From DATMYQ01 sp035560935 (GTDB lineage: Bacteria; Bacillota; Negativicutes; Sporomusales; Sporomusaceae), in NCBI GenBank assembly GCA_035560935.1, contig DATMYQ010000227.1, positions 1-12,008 on the forward strand: 12,008 bases of DNA, given 5' to 3'. Numbering within the stretch: position 1 is the first letter of the stretch; every line of letters begins with the position of its first letter. The translations under genes were made by a program, and so were the position numbers. Below, piece after piece: positions 1 through 7,503 of the stretch. The notes under the pieces are model-generated. The model was given only the letters and a program-made list of their open reading frames with translations, searched no databases and had not been told where the DNA came from.

Positions 1-50
1 TGGCAAAAATCCTGCCGGCAACAGGGGGGCATCCGGCACATTATAAGAAA

Positions 51-85
51 AACGCGCATAGAGACTTTCCTTCTCTATGCGCGTT
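51..85 (-). terminator. Rho-independent terminator of the small minus-strand gene
   Basis: A perfect 13-bp inverted repeat (arms 51-63 and 73-85, 9-nt loop) lies just past the stop of the minus-strand gene ending at 99. Read on the minus strand it is followed by a T-rich tract (TTTTTCTTAT). The plus-strand side has no T run, so it serves the minus strand. It makes the small gene a single-gene transcript. Confidence 0.85.
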
Positions 86-98
86 TCCCACATCGTCT

Positions 99-293
99 TC
101 AGATTTTCAAGTCATATTCCTGGACCAGGGCCTCCAATCGCTCTGTATGTTCCATCCATGCTTCGGTTTTTTTTGACCGCCGGGCCGTTAGGGACGTTTC
201 CTGTTCCAACGCGTCAACCAAAAACAAAAACTTTTGGACCACTTCTTCCGACATGCCCAGTACATTTGCCGCCTCACTTGCCATTGTCATCAT
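99..293 (-). CDS. Small hypothetical protein, 64 aa, under a sigma-54 promoter
   Basis: I do not recognise the family. The product is a 64-residue, charged, probably all-helical soluble protein. It has no signal peptide, membrane segment or cysteine; it starts MMTMASEAANVLGMSEE and ends LEALVQEYDLKI. The ATG at 293 was chosen because GGAAAGGGG sits 6 nt upstream. A TTG start at 380 would add 29 basic, glycine-rich residues behind a weak ribosome site and is less likely. The gene is transcribed away from the sigma-54 activator at 686. A near-consensus sigma-54 promoter lies about 180 nt upstream and a strong terminator lies directly downstream. The context suggests it is the target, perhaps the only local target, of that activator. 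Function unknown; a small regulatory or stress protein would be a guess. Confidence 0.6.
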   Translation of the reverse strand: MMTMASEAANVLGMSEEVVQKFLFLVDALEQETSLTARRSKKTEAWMEHTERLEALVQEYDLKI

Positions 294-481
294 GGTCAAC
301 CCCTTTCCTGTCCGGTTTTCAGGCTGCTTTCCGGCCCACTTTCCCTCCCCGGGCAAAAAGCTCCGGCGACGTATTTCCAAGTTACTTCAGAAACGCATGT
401 CTTATTTTTGCCGTAACGGGTTCGATAGCAAAATCAAACCGTGGGAGACAATGCTGTGTCCGGATTCACTATTAAATTATC

Positions 482-496
482 GCAATATTCGTGCCA
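482..496 (-). promoter_or_regulatory. Sigma-54 (RpoN) promoter, minus strand
   Basis: On the minus strand the sequence reads TGGCAC-GAATA-TTGC, with GG and GC separated by exactly 10 nt. This matches the -24/-12 consensus TGGCAC-N5-TTGCW except for the last base (G). Transcription would start near 470 and run toward the 64-codon gene at 293, leaving a leader of about 177 nt. It is the only such match I found in the window. Its position beside a sigma-54 activator gene makes it credible. Confidence 0.75.
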
Positions 497-540
497 TTTA
501 TTGTAAACGTGGCGCATCTTTACTAAATGAGCGGCAGGGA

Positions 541-570
541 TTGGTATAACAGGACCGAATATAGTATTAT
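541..570 (+). promoter_or_regulatory. Candidate sigma-70 promoter of the sigma-54 activator gene
   Basis: TTGGTA (541-546, 4/6 match to the -35 consensus) and TATTAT (565-570, 5/6 match to -10) are separated by 18 nt. Transcription would begin about 110 nt before the activator start and pass through the TGCAT palindrome at 627-640. The match is moderate and unconfirmed. Confidence 0.35.
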
Positions 571-626
571 AAACCTTAAAATCGTTTAAAAAACCGGCCC
601 ACAAACATTTTTCGCCGCCTCATTGT

Positions 627-640
627 ATGCATTTTTGCAT
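627..640. promoter_or_regulatory. Candidate upstream activator site (ATGCA-N4-TGCAT)
   Basis: A short inverted repeat, ATGCA TTTT TGCAT, lies in the divergent region, about 140 nt upstream of the minus-strand sigma-54 promoter. Activators of this class usually bind palindromes 80-200 bp upstream, so this is the best local candidate for the binding site of the protein encoded at 686. Because it also lies just before that gene's own start, it could serve autoregulation. No second copy was seen. Confidence 0.4.
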
Positions 641-685
641 TAACTGTAGGCTTTTTTGCTTACATTATGCCGGGGAGGGACAACA

Positions 686-2089
686 ATGGACCGCGATTCA
701 CGGGAACGCCAACTGACAGAAGAAAACCAACTGCTGTGGAAAATTGCCGATTCCTCTTATGATGGTATTTTCATGACCGACGCCTTCGGTAAGATTCTGT
801 ACTGCAACAACGCCTATCTGCGCATTTCGGGCCTGAGTCGCGAACAAATCCTGGACCGGAATATCGCCGACCTGATCACCGCCGGTGAAATTCCCGACGC
901 CTGTTCCCACGAAGTCATTCGTACTCAAAAGCCGCTGACCAAGGTCATTGACTACTTCCACGGCGTATCCGCTCTGGTCACCAGTATGCCGATTTTTGAC
1001 GACAACGGCTGCCTGACGCGGGTATCCTCCAACGTCCGCGATATTACCGAACTGGTGAAAATTAAGGAGCAGTTACTGAAGACCAAGGACCTCAACGAAG
1101 AATACCGGCTGCGACTGCGCCAAGCGGATCAGGACCGTGACGGCGAATTCATCATCTGCAGTCCGGCCATGGAAAATATTATCCGCCTGGCAGGACGGAT
1201 CGCCCATGTTTCCTCACCGGTACTGCTGCTGGGCGAGTCCGGCGTCGGTAAGGACATGCTGGCCCGCTACATTCACGACTGCAGCACCACGGATGAAAAC
1301 CTTCCCTTCGTTCAAATCAACTGCAGCGCCATACCGGAATCCCTGCTGGAATCCGAACTGTTCGGCTACGAACCCGGTGCCTTCACCGGTGCTTCCCGCA
1401 AAGGCAAAGTTGGTCTGTTTGAACTGGCCAACAAAGGAACGCTGTTTCTGGATGAAATCGGCGAAATGCCTCTCTCACTGCAGGTCAAACTGCTGGACGT
1501 ACTGCAAACGCAAAAAATGTTCCGTCTGGGTGGCACCAAACCAGTGATCAGCAATCCCCGCATTATTGCCGCCACCAACAATGACCTGGAACAGCTGATG
1601 GCGGCGGGAAAGTTCCGTCGCGACCTGTATTACCGGCTCAACGTGATCCCGGTACTGATTCCGCCGCTGCGGGAGCGGAAAGAAGACCTGATTCCTTTGA
1701 TCCGTCATTTTGTCGAGCGCAAAAACAAAAAATTTCGCATGTCCCGCCGCCTGACTCCCCGGGCCGTGGAGATTCTCGCTCACTACCGTTGGCCGGGCAA
1801 TGTCCGCGAGCTCCGCAACGTCATTGAAAACATCCTGATCATGGCGGAAACCGATTTAGTGGATGAAAACTGTATCCCCGTTTACATCACCCAGTCCGCG
1901 GTTAAAGACCTTTACATCAATACACCGGACTATTTTGACTCCTTCCGGTTACAGGAAATCATGTCCACGGTGGAAAAGGAAGTGATCAGCCGGGCGCTGG
2001 CTGAATTTGGTTCACTGCGCCTGGCGGCTCGTCAGCTGGATATCGATTTGTCGACACTGGTCCGAAAAAAGAAAAAATACGGTTTATAA
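686..2089 (+). CDS. Sigma-54-dependent transcriptional activator, PAS-AAA+-Fis HTH
   Basis: This 467-aa protein is a bacterial enhancer-binding protein, which hydrolyses ATP to open promoters held by RNA polymerase with sigma-54. A PAS sensor domain occupies about residues 14-120, followed by a helical linker (121-150). The AAA+ domain shows Walker A GESGVGKD (183-190), the sigma-54 contact loop GAFTGA (231-236), Walker B GTLFLDEIGE (251-260), the arginine-finger region FRRDLYYRL (310-318) and WPGNVREL (369-376). A Fis-type HTH lies at about 442-465. All motifs needed for sigma-54 activation are intact. There is no response-regulator receiver domain, so the signal is probably sensed directly by the PAS domain; its ligand cannot be read from sequence. 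The ATG at 686 was chosen over the TTG at 656 because GGGGAGGGA lies 5 nt before it. The divergent 64-codon gene with a sigma-54 promoter is the likely target. Confidence 0.95.
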   Translation: MDRDSRERQLTEENQLLWKIADSSYDGIFMTDAFGKILYCNNAYLRISGLSREQILDRNIADLITAGEIPDACSHEVIRTQKPLTKVIDYFHGVSALVTSMPIFDDNGCLTRVSSNVRDITELVKIKEQLLKTKDLNEEYRLRLRQADQDRDGEFIICSPAMENIIRLAGRIAHVSSPVLLLGESGVGKDMLARYIHDCSTTDENLPFVQINCSAIPESLLESELFGYEPGAFTGASRKGKVGLFELANKGTLFLDEIGEMPLSLQVKLLDVLQTQKMFRLGGTKPVISNPRIIAATNNDLEQLMAAGKFRRDLYYRLNVIPVLIPPLRERKEDLIPLIRHFVERKNKKFRMSRRLTPRAVEILAHYRWPGNVRELRNVIENILIMAETDLVDENCIPVYITQSAVKDLYINTPDYFDSFRLQEIMSTVEKEVISRALAEFGSLRLAARQLDIDLSTLVRKKKKYGL

Positions 2090-2263
2090 AATCCCCTGCT
2101 TTAAACCGGCAAGCAATTCTTTTTCCGCCCTATCCGCGACTTGCCTGCTGGCCAGTGATATGTTGCCGTTAGTTTAACATTTTTTAACATCATTCTTCAT
2201 TTACTTTTCAGAAGTTTAACGGTATTATAGCCTTGTTGTGCGAAGTTTTGCGCCGGCAAAATT

Positions 2264-2299
2264 AAAACAAAGGCCACCCTGCCGGACGGCCTTTGTTTT
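2264..2299. terminator. Bidirectional terminator between convergent genes
   Basis: A 12-bp perfect stem (arms 2264-2275 and 2288-2299) has an A-rich left foot and a T run on the right (to 2302). On the minus strand the exit sequence is also T-rich (TTTTAATTTTGC). It can stop the activator transcript from the left and the hydrolase transcript from the right. The 174 bp between the activator stop and this stem hold no gene I can support. Confidence 0.85.
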
Positions 2300-2313
2300 T
2301 TTCAGCTCTTGCG

Positions 2314-3156
2314 TTATGCCAGCGTATTTCGCAGCTCGCCAATCTTTTCGATGGACACGCAGACCGTGTCGCCGGCCTTCAGCCATTGCTGCTTTTCTGC
2401 CGGATATCCCAGAATGACGCCGCCGGGAGTTCCGGAAAAAATCAGGTCACCGGGCTGCAGCGTCATGTGCCGGGAAATATAACTGATCACCGTGGCACAG
2501 TCAAAAATCATATCCCGGGTGTTGGCCGACTGACGGACTTCGCCGTTAACCGTACAGCGGATATCCAGGTTTTGCGGATCCAGCGCGTCGGCGGTCACCA
2601 GACACGGGCCCACCGGCGCAAAGTAATCACAGGATTTGCCCAATAGCCACTGGGCGGTGCGGAATTGTAGATCCCGCGCACTGAGATCGTTGCCGGCGGT
2701 ATAGCCGAATACATAGTCCAGCGCCTGCTCTTTGGTCACGTTCGCCGCCGTTTTGCCGATGACGATAACCAGTTCCGCCTCGTAGTCGAACTTCACCGCC
2801 GACTTTGGCAGCGGCAGAGTCTGTCCGTGCGCCGCCAGCGCGTTGTTAAACTTACTGAACAGCACCGGAAACTCGGGAATGGCAATATCGCATTCCTCGC
2901 GGTGAGACTTGTAGTTCAGCCCCACACAGAGAATTTTTTCCGGCCGGGTCACGCAGGGTGCGTACACCACCTGATCCTCCGGGATCAGGGCTCCCGTCAG
3001 GGCCGCCAGTTGTTTCTGTCCCGCCACTCCTGCCACCATCAGCGCTTCCATACTGGCCGGCGCGGTGGGATCTGCCGCCTGTACGTCCAGTATCCCGCCG
3101 TCTTGTACCAGGCCCAGCCGGATGTCGTTGCCCACTTTCATGTTCACCAGTTTCAT
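2314..3156 (-). CDS. Fumarylacetoacetate hydrolase (FAH) family protein
   Basis: This 280-aa cytosolic enzyme belongs to the FAH superfamily, which cleaves or isomerises 2-oxo acids (acylpyruvases, 2-hydroxyhepta-2,4-dienedioate isomerases, oxaloacetate decarboxylases). An N-terminal cap (1-70) precedes the FAH fold. Family signatures are present: GLNYKSHREE (79-88), with the histidine and glutamate of the active-site lid; FDYEAELVIVIGK (123-135), with metal ligands E126 and E128; GNDLSARD (155-162), with ligand D157; K174; and SGTPGGV (241-247). Length and motif spacing are normal, so it should be active with Mg2+ or Mn2+. The substrate cannot be assigned, because no aromatic-degradation genes are nearby. 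The ATG at 3156 follows AAGGAGG with a 10-nt gap. It is divergent from aas, with a large palindrome in the shared promoter region. Confidence 0.92.
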   Translation of the reverse strand: MKLVNMKVGNDIRLGLVQDGGILDVQAADPTAPASMEALMVAGVAGQKQLAALTGALIPEDQVVYAPCVTRPEKILCVGLNYKSHREECDIAIPEFPVLFSKFNNALAAHGQTLPLPKSAVKFDYEAELVIVIGKTAANVTKEQALDYVFGYTAGNDLSARDLQFRTAQWLLGKSCDYFAPVGPCLVTADALDPQNLDIRCTVNGEVRQSANTRDMIFDCATVISYISRHMTLQPGDLIFSGTPGGVILGYPAEKQQWLKAGDTVCVSIEKIGELRNTLA

Positions 3157-3232
3157 TTTCTTCCATCCTCCTTATATTCATTCAAACTTTTTCTGTCTTT
3201 TTTCTGCCGCGACCGGGGGTTGGCTGGGGTTA

Positions 3233-3268
3233 ATATTATAGTTGTCACTCTAGTTACAACCATAATAT
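3233..3268. promoter_or_regulatory. Large palindrome, probable operator in the FAH/aas divergent region
   Basis: Two 17-nt arms (3233-3249 and 3252-3268) around a 2-nt centre are reverse complements at 15 of 17 positions. The core is GTTGTcACT-CT-AGTtACAAC, flanked by ATATTAT/ATAATAT. The palindrome overlaps the -10 region and start point of the candidate FAH promoter, and possibly a promoter toward aas. This fits an operator for a dimeric repressor (TetR, MarR or GntR type), but no such gene is in the window. An RNA hairpin role is less likely because it is AT-rich and sits at the promoter. Confidence 0.55.
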
Positions 3269-3287
3269 CAACTACAGGCACTGTCAA
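3259..3287 (-). promoter_or_regulatory. Candidate sigma-70 promoter of the FAH-family gene
   Basis: On the minus strand a perfect TTGACA (3287-3282) is followed after 17 nt by TATGGT (3264-3259, 4/6 match). Transcription would start inside the palindrome at 3233-3268 and run about 95 nt to the start codon. The overlap suggests repressor control. Confidence 0.5.
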
Positions 3288-3403
3288 GCCCAAAGCGATA
3301 ATCATCGCATCGTTAGTACAAAACCGCGGTAACCACATCCGTTCGTTCCTGATTAATATCACAATGCCGGCCTTTAAATCCGGCTTCGGGAGGACTTACG
3401 CCA

Positions 3404-5515
3404 ATGAAACGACTGCTGAAATTCCTGCTGCGGCTGCTATTTTCGCTCCGCCTGATTAACGGTCACCGCCTGCCCACGGCGGGACCGGCTCTGATTATGC
3501 CCAACCACGTCTCTTTTCTCGACCCGTTGCTGTTGTACGCCCATCTGCCGGATCACACCTGTTTTGTGGTGAATACCGACATCGCTGCCCGCATCCGTTT
3601 TTTGCTGCGTTGGGTGAAACATATTGTTGTCGACCCGCTGAATCCCTATTCCCTGAAACAAATCATCAGCCTGGTTAATCATGGTGAAACCGTCGTGCTG
3701 TTTCCCGAAGGCCGGATCACCACCACCGGCGGCCTGATGAAAGTCTACAGCGGTATTGGCCTGGTGGCCCGGAAAACCGGTGCTCCCATTTATCCGCTGA
3801 TTCTGCTGGGCCCGGAACTTTCCCGATTTTCCCGGATCCGGGACAAAGTGCGCTGGCGCTGGCTGCCCACTATCAGCATCCATGTGGGTGAACCCGCATC
3901 TTTGCGTATTGATCCGGACAAATCCTTCCGCCTGCAAAAGAAACTGCTCAGTGACCAGATTTTGGCGCTGCTGCAGCAAAACCTGTTCCTGGCTCGCCAG
4001 ACGCAAACCGCCCGTCCCAACCTGTTTGACGCCCTGCGGGCCGCCGCCCGGATTCATGGCCTGAATAAGATCATCGCCACGGACATCGGCGGCAAGCTTA
4101 CCTACCGTCAGACACTGCTGGGCAGCTATGCCCTGGCCGAGCAGTTGCGACCCCGCCTGCAGGGGGAAGAGCGGGTGGCAGTGCTGCTTCCTAATGCTCT
4201 GGGGCATCTGTTAACACTGTTCGCACTGTTTTACCTGGGAAAAACTCCGGCCATTCTTAATTTCACCGCCGGCGCCCGAACCTGTCAGGACTGCGCCGCC
4301 ACCGCCGGCGTCCGCCATGTTCTCACCTCCCGGACCTTTTTGACCAAGGGCGGTTTAACCAGCCTCGCCAGCGCCCTGGAAGAGCAATTCTCTCTGATTT
4401 ATCTGGAAGACATCTTAAGCGGCATCGGCCCTGTCGACAAACTGACCGCATTGTTGCGTCAGTTGACCGGTCAGCCGGCTGCTGCCGGCGCCGACCTGGT
4501 TTTGTTCACCAGCGGCAGCGAAAGCAAGCCCAAAGGCGTTGTGTTGCATCACGCCCATATCCTGGCCAATCTGAACCAGTTGTCCAGTATCATTGACTAC
4601 ACCCCCCAGGACAAATTTTTGAACGCGCTGCCGATGTTTCATTCCTTCGGTCTTACCGCTGGCACGCTGCTGCCGCTGCTGAACGGCATGGAGGTCCTGC
4701 TGTATCCGACCCCGCTTCATTACAAAATCATCCCGGAAATTGCCTATGACCGGAATATCACCGTCCTGCTGGGCACGCCGACTTTCCTTTCCGGCTACGG
4801 CCGTTACGCCCATCCCTATGATTTTCACTGCCTGCGCTACATCGTCGCCGGCGGCGAGAAACTCAAAGACGAAGTCCGGCATCTCTGGCAGGACAAGTTC
4901 GGTCTGCGCATCCTGGAGGGTTACGGCGTCACCGAAACCGCGCCCGTCCTCAGCATCAACACGCCGCTGTTTTACAAAACCGGCAGTGTCGGCCGCTTTT
5001 TGCCCGGCATCGACTGGCGGATCGAACCGGTGCCCGGCATTGACGGCGGCGGTAATCTTCTGGTTCGGGGTCCCAACGTGATGGCCGGCTATCTGCTGGC
5101 CGAGCGAGGCTTTGTTGCGGCGCCGGAATGGTACGATTGCGGTGACGTGGTCCGTGTCGATGAGGAGGGTTTCGTACATATTCAGTCCCGCCTGCGGCGT
5201 TTTGCCAAAATATCCGGTGAAATGATCAGTCTGGACGCCGTGGAAAACCTGGCCCGACAATGTTTCGGCACCGATCAGCACGCCGCCGTCAGTCTGCCCG
5301 ACTCCCGGCGCGGCGAACGGATTCTCCTGTATACCGCCAATCCCGCCGCCCATCGGCAAGCTTTGCGGGAATGGATGCAACAAAACGGCGTCAGTCCCCT
5401 GTCCCTGCCCGCCGGGATCATCCTGCTGGAAAAACTGCCCCTGTTAGGCAACGGTAAAACCGATTATGTCAGTCTGAAAGAACAGGCTCTCAAGGAGGAA
5501 CGATCCCATGGCTAA
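3404..5515 (+). CDS. aas: Bifunctional acyl-ACP synthetase / 2-acyl-glycerophosphoethanolamine acyltransferase
   Basis: This 703-aa protein has the same two-domain layout and nearly the same length as E. coli Aas (719 aa). It would re-acylate lysophospholipid at the inner face of the cytoplasmic membrane using acyl-ACP made by its second domain. The N-terminal PlsC-type domain (1-195) carries NHVSFLD with the H35-x4-D40 catalytic pair, and FPEGR (100-104). The C-terminal adenylating domain (about 205-703) carries the P-loop-like LFTSGSESKPKGV (367-379), GYGVTETAP (507-515), YDCGD (577-581) and the C-terminal LGNGKTDY with the likely catalytic K685. All key residues are present. The ATG at 3404 follows GGGAGGA with a gap of about 10 nt; a small GCCGG/CCGGC hairpin (3366-3384) ends just before that site. 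lplT follows with an 8-bp overlap, so the two are co-transcribed. Confidence 0.93.
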   Translation: MKRLLKFLLRLLFSLRLINGHRLPTAGPALIMPNHVSFLDPLLLYAHLPDHTCFVVNTDIAARIRFLLRWVKHIVVDPLNPYSLKQIISLVNHGETVVLFPEGRITTTGGLMKVYSGIGLVARKTGAPIYPLILLGPELSRFSRIRDKVRWRWLPTISIHVGEPASLRIDPDKSFRLQKKLLSDQILALLQQNLFLARQTQTARPNLFDALRAAARIHGLNKIIATDIGGKLTYRQTLLGSYALAEQLRPRLQGEERVAVLLPNALGHLLTLFALFYLGKTPAILNFTAGARTCQDCAATAGVRHVLTSRTFLTKGGLTSLASALEEQFSLIYLEDILSGIGPVDKLTALLRQLTGQPAAAGADLVLFTSGSESKPKGVVLHHAHILANLNQLSSIIDYTPQDKFLNALPMFHSFGLTAGTLLPLLNGMEVLLYPTPLHYKIIPEIAYDRNITVLLGTPTFLSGYGRYAHPYDFHCLRYIVAGGEKLKDEVRHLWQDKFGLRILEGYGVTETAPVLSINTPLFYKTGSVGRFLPGIDWRIEPVPGIDGGGNLLVRGPNVMAGYLLAERGFVAAPEWYDCGDVVRVDEEGFVHIQSRLRRFAKISGEMISLDAVENLARQCFGTDQHAAVSLPDSRRGERILLYTANPAAHRQALREWMQQNGVSPLSLPAGIILLEKLPLLGNGKTDYVSLKEQALKEERSHG

Positions 5516-6668
5516 GCTCTCACCGCTCAACGCGCTGCTCAGTTCCCAGTTTCTATCCGCCTTCGTGGACAACATGCTGCTGTTTATCGTCCTGGCCATC
5601 ATTCACCGGGACGGTTATCCGGAATATTATCTGCCCTTTGTGCAAAGCACCTTTCTGGCCGCCTATATCCTCTGCTCTCCCTGGGTCGGTCCCTTTGCCG
5701 ACAAACATGCCAAAGCCAATGTTCTGGTGGTGGGCAACGCCGTGAAAGCGTCCGGCGTTCTGCTGCTGGCGCTGCAGTGCAACCCGGCGCTTAGTTACGG
5801 CGTGGTCGGCCTGGGCGCCGTGATTTACAGTCCCGCCAAATACGGCATCCTTCCCCTGCTGACCGACAGCGAAGACGCGCTGCTGCGGGCCAATTCGAAA
5901 CTGGAAAGTTTTACGATTCTGGCCATATTGTCCGGTTCCGTCGGCGGCGGCCTGCTGGCCGACCTGTCCATCAACCTGGCGCTGTTCGCCAGCATGTTGC
6001 TCTACGCCGCGTCTTTGGCCATCAACACACTGATTCCCAAAGATCCCGGCAATCCCGCCCTTCACTACCAGAACGCCGTCAGACGCCTGTACCAGGATAC
6101 TGCGGCCTTGCTGGGCCAACGCCCCAGCCATTACTCACTGATCGGCACCAGTTCCTTCTGGATGGCTTCTTCCGTACTGCGAATGATCATCTTCGCCTGG
6201 CTGCCGCTGACCCTGGGCATTACCAGCGGCACTTCCATCAGCCTGATTATCGCCATCACCGGCGTCGGCATCGCTCTGGGCGCGACGCTCACCCCCCACC
6301 TGATCCGTTTGAGCCAGTATACCCGTACCCGCTGGTTCGGCCTGGCCATGGGGCTCGTCATCCTTGCTTTTCCTCTGGTTCACAGCCTGCCGCCGGTACT
6401 AATCTTAATGTTGCTGACCGGCGTACTGGGCGGTATCTACATCGTGCCGATGAACGCCTGCCTGCAGCAGGTGGGACATCACTGCATCGGTGCCGGTAAA
6501 ACCATTGCCGTGCAGAATTTTTTGGAAAACCTCTTCATGTTCCTTGGCGTCATGGCCTACACGCTGGCCAGCAGCGCCGGCATTTCCCCCAACGTCAGCC
6601 TGATCGCCACCGGTGGCGCTTTTTTGTTGCTGGTCGCGTATCTATACCTGTATTCCCGGCAAAAATAA
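5508..6668 (+). CDS. lplT: Lysophospholipid transporter LplT, MFS family
   Basis: This 386-aa polytopic membrane protein of the major facilitator superfamily has about 12 hydrophobic segments. The opening QFLSAFVDNMLLF and the internal GLGAVIYSPAKYGILP are characteristic of LplT (E. coli LplT is 397 aa). LplT moves lysophospholipids such as lyso-PE to the inner leaflet, where Aas re-acylates them. The start overlaps the aas stop (ATGGCTAA) and has AAGGAGGA 8 nt upstream, indicating translational coupling. In E. coli the order is lplT-aas; here it is aas-lplT, and in some bacteria the two are fused. The pairing supports both assignments strongly. Confidence 0.92.
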   Translation: MAKLSPLNALLSSQFLSAFVDNMLLFIVLAIIHRDGYPEYYLPFVQSTFLAAYILCSPWVGPFADKHAKANVLVVGNAVKASGVLLLALQCNPALSYGVVGLGAVIYSPAKYGILPLLTDSEDALLRANSKLESFTILAILSGSVGGGLLADLSINLALFASMLLYAASLAINTLIPKDPGNPALHYQNAVRRLYQDTAALLGQRPSHYSLIGTSSFWMASSVLRMIIFAWLPLTLGITSGTSISLIIAITGVGIALGATLTPHLIRLSQYTRTRWFGLAMGLVILAFPLVHSLPPVLILMLLTGVLGGIYIVPMNACLQQVGHHCIGAGKTIAVQNFLENLFMFLGVMAYTLASSAGISPNVSLIATGGAFLLLVAYLYLYSRQK

Positions 6669-6676
6669 AAAACAAC

Positions 6677-6713
6677 CGCCGCCAAGCCGGCCTTTATGGC
6701 ACGCTTGGCGGCG
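6677..6713 (-). terminator. Terminator of the Cache-domain gene
   Basis: A perfect 11-bp GC-rich stem (6677-6687 and 6703-6713) is followed on the minus strand by GTTGTTTTTTATTTTT. It lies 20 bp beyond the stop of the minus-strand gene at 6734. The plus-strand side (GATCAACGG) has no T run, so lplT may end here only weakly. Confidence 0.8.
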
Positions 6714-6733
6714 ATCAACGGATCCGGCCAGCA

Positions 6734-7393
6734 TCATTTATCGAACAAACACAACGTGTCCCGGAAATAATCTTTGGTTTTCAGTTGTTCCAGCGCGGCG
6801 GCGCCATTTTTTTCTATCATCTCGCAAGCATCCTTCAGTTCATCACCGACCAGCGCCCGTTCCAGTTTCATGTTATAAACACCGCTGCCCACCGCGTAGC
6901 CGGAACCGTCCGGCGCCATCGCTTTCATCACGAAGGAGGATTTCCACTCTTCCTGAAGATTGGTGGGATTGATGCCGAAATAGTGAACCCAGGTGGAATT
7001 TTGTTGCCGGAGATTAAGATCATCCAAATATTGTTTGATCATTTGCGTTCCCCAGGAATCCTTCAGTTCCAGCCCATTCACCCCTTCCAGCTGCGGCGCG
7101 GGCGGATTGACCTTGCCAACTCCCTGTAACCCCATGACAAAAATGTAGCGTTCACCATCGTACCAGGGAGCCTGACGCAGCTCGGCAAAAGCCGCTTCAC
7201 CCTTTTCCGCAATCAGACGGACCGCGCGGTTCACCCGCAAAACCACTTCCCGCGCTTCCTCCGCTTCATACAGCTCCGGGTTGGCGAAATCTTTTTCCGC
7301 AGCGTTGACGACACTACTGGACAATACCACGTTTTTGTTTTTCATACCATGGTCGGACAACCAGTGCTTAATTAAATCGCCTAATGCTTTCAT
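6734..7393 (-). CDS. Cache-domain protein, soluble, with partial second repeat
   Basis: This 219-aa protein matches the pattern of single Cache (sCache_2-like) sensor domains at about residues 48-180: helix AVRLIAEKGEAAFAEL, strand YIFVMGLQG, then a proline-rich segment and ELKDSWGTQ, WVHYFGINPTN, and the closing GSGVYN (169-174). Cache domains bind small ligands, usually outside the cell as part of chemoreceptors or kinases. Here I see no signal peptide, no transmembrane helix and no output domain, so the protein is probably cytoplasmic and stand-alone. The last 37 residues (183-219) resemble the opening helix of the domain again (A-x3-I-x3-G-x-AA-x3-L), which suggests a duplication cut short. 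The ATG at 7393 follows AGGAGG with an 8-nt gap. Ligand and role unknown. It is a single-gene unit. Confidence 0.75.
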   Translation of the reverse strand: MKALGDLIKHWLSDHGMKNKNVVLSSSVVNAAEKDFANPELYEAEEAREVVLRVNRAVRLIAEKGEAAFAELRQAPWYDGERYIFVMGLQGVGKVNPPAPQLEGVNGLELKDSWGTQMIKQYLDDLNLRQQNSTWVHYFGINPTNLQEEWKSSFVMKAMAPDGSGYAVGSGVYNMKLERALVGDELKDACEMIEKNGAAALEQLKTKDYFRDTLCLFDK

Positions 7394-7460
7394 ACTCCAT
7401 GCCTCCTCGTTTCGGGGGGGTTATTTTATGTCCGGGCAGTAAACTTATACCATGCCGTTT

Positions 7461-7469
7461 ATCATACCA
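7461..7469 (-). promoter_or_regulatory. Candidate extended -10 promoter of the Cache-domain gene
   Basis: On the minus strand TGG-TATGAT forms an extended -10 element (TGn plus a 5/6 match), about 70 nt before the start codon. No good -35 is visible, which is usual for extended -10 promoters. Confidence 0.4.
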
Positions 7470-7503
7470 CTAATTTACCGGGTTCGTCATCCCCGGACGA
7501 GCG

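Noticed and set aside
1..50. End of a gene entering from the left edge
   Set aside because: Short frames are open at the edge, but nothing allows a choice between them and no motif is recognisable.
649..659. Second sigma-54 promoter on the plus strand before the activator
   Set aside because: GG and GC are 6-7 nt apart rather than 10, so the essential spacing fails.
656..685. TTG start extending the sigma-54 activator by 10 residues
   Set aside because: The extension would translate through the strong ribosome site that serves the ATG at 686.
2100..2260. GTTTAAC-like repeats between the activator and the terminator
   Set aside because: The copies are short, AT-rich and irregular, and could arise by chance.
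3437..4207. 256-codon minus-strand ORF inside aas
   Set aside because: It is antisense to the acyltransferase domain and glutamine-rich, as shadows of leucine codons tend to be; it has no ribosome site.
4415..5383. 322-codon minus-strand ORF inside aas
   Set aside because: It is a long antisense frame caused by GC-rich codon bias; no ribosome site or domain is visible, and the opposite strand encodes the adenylating domain with all its motifs.
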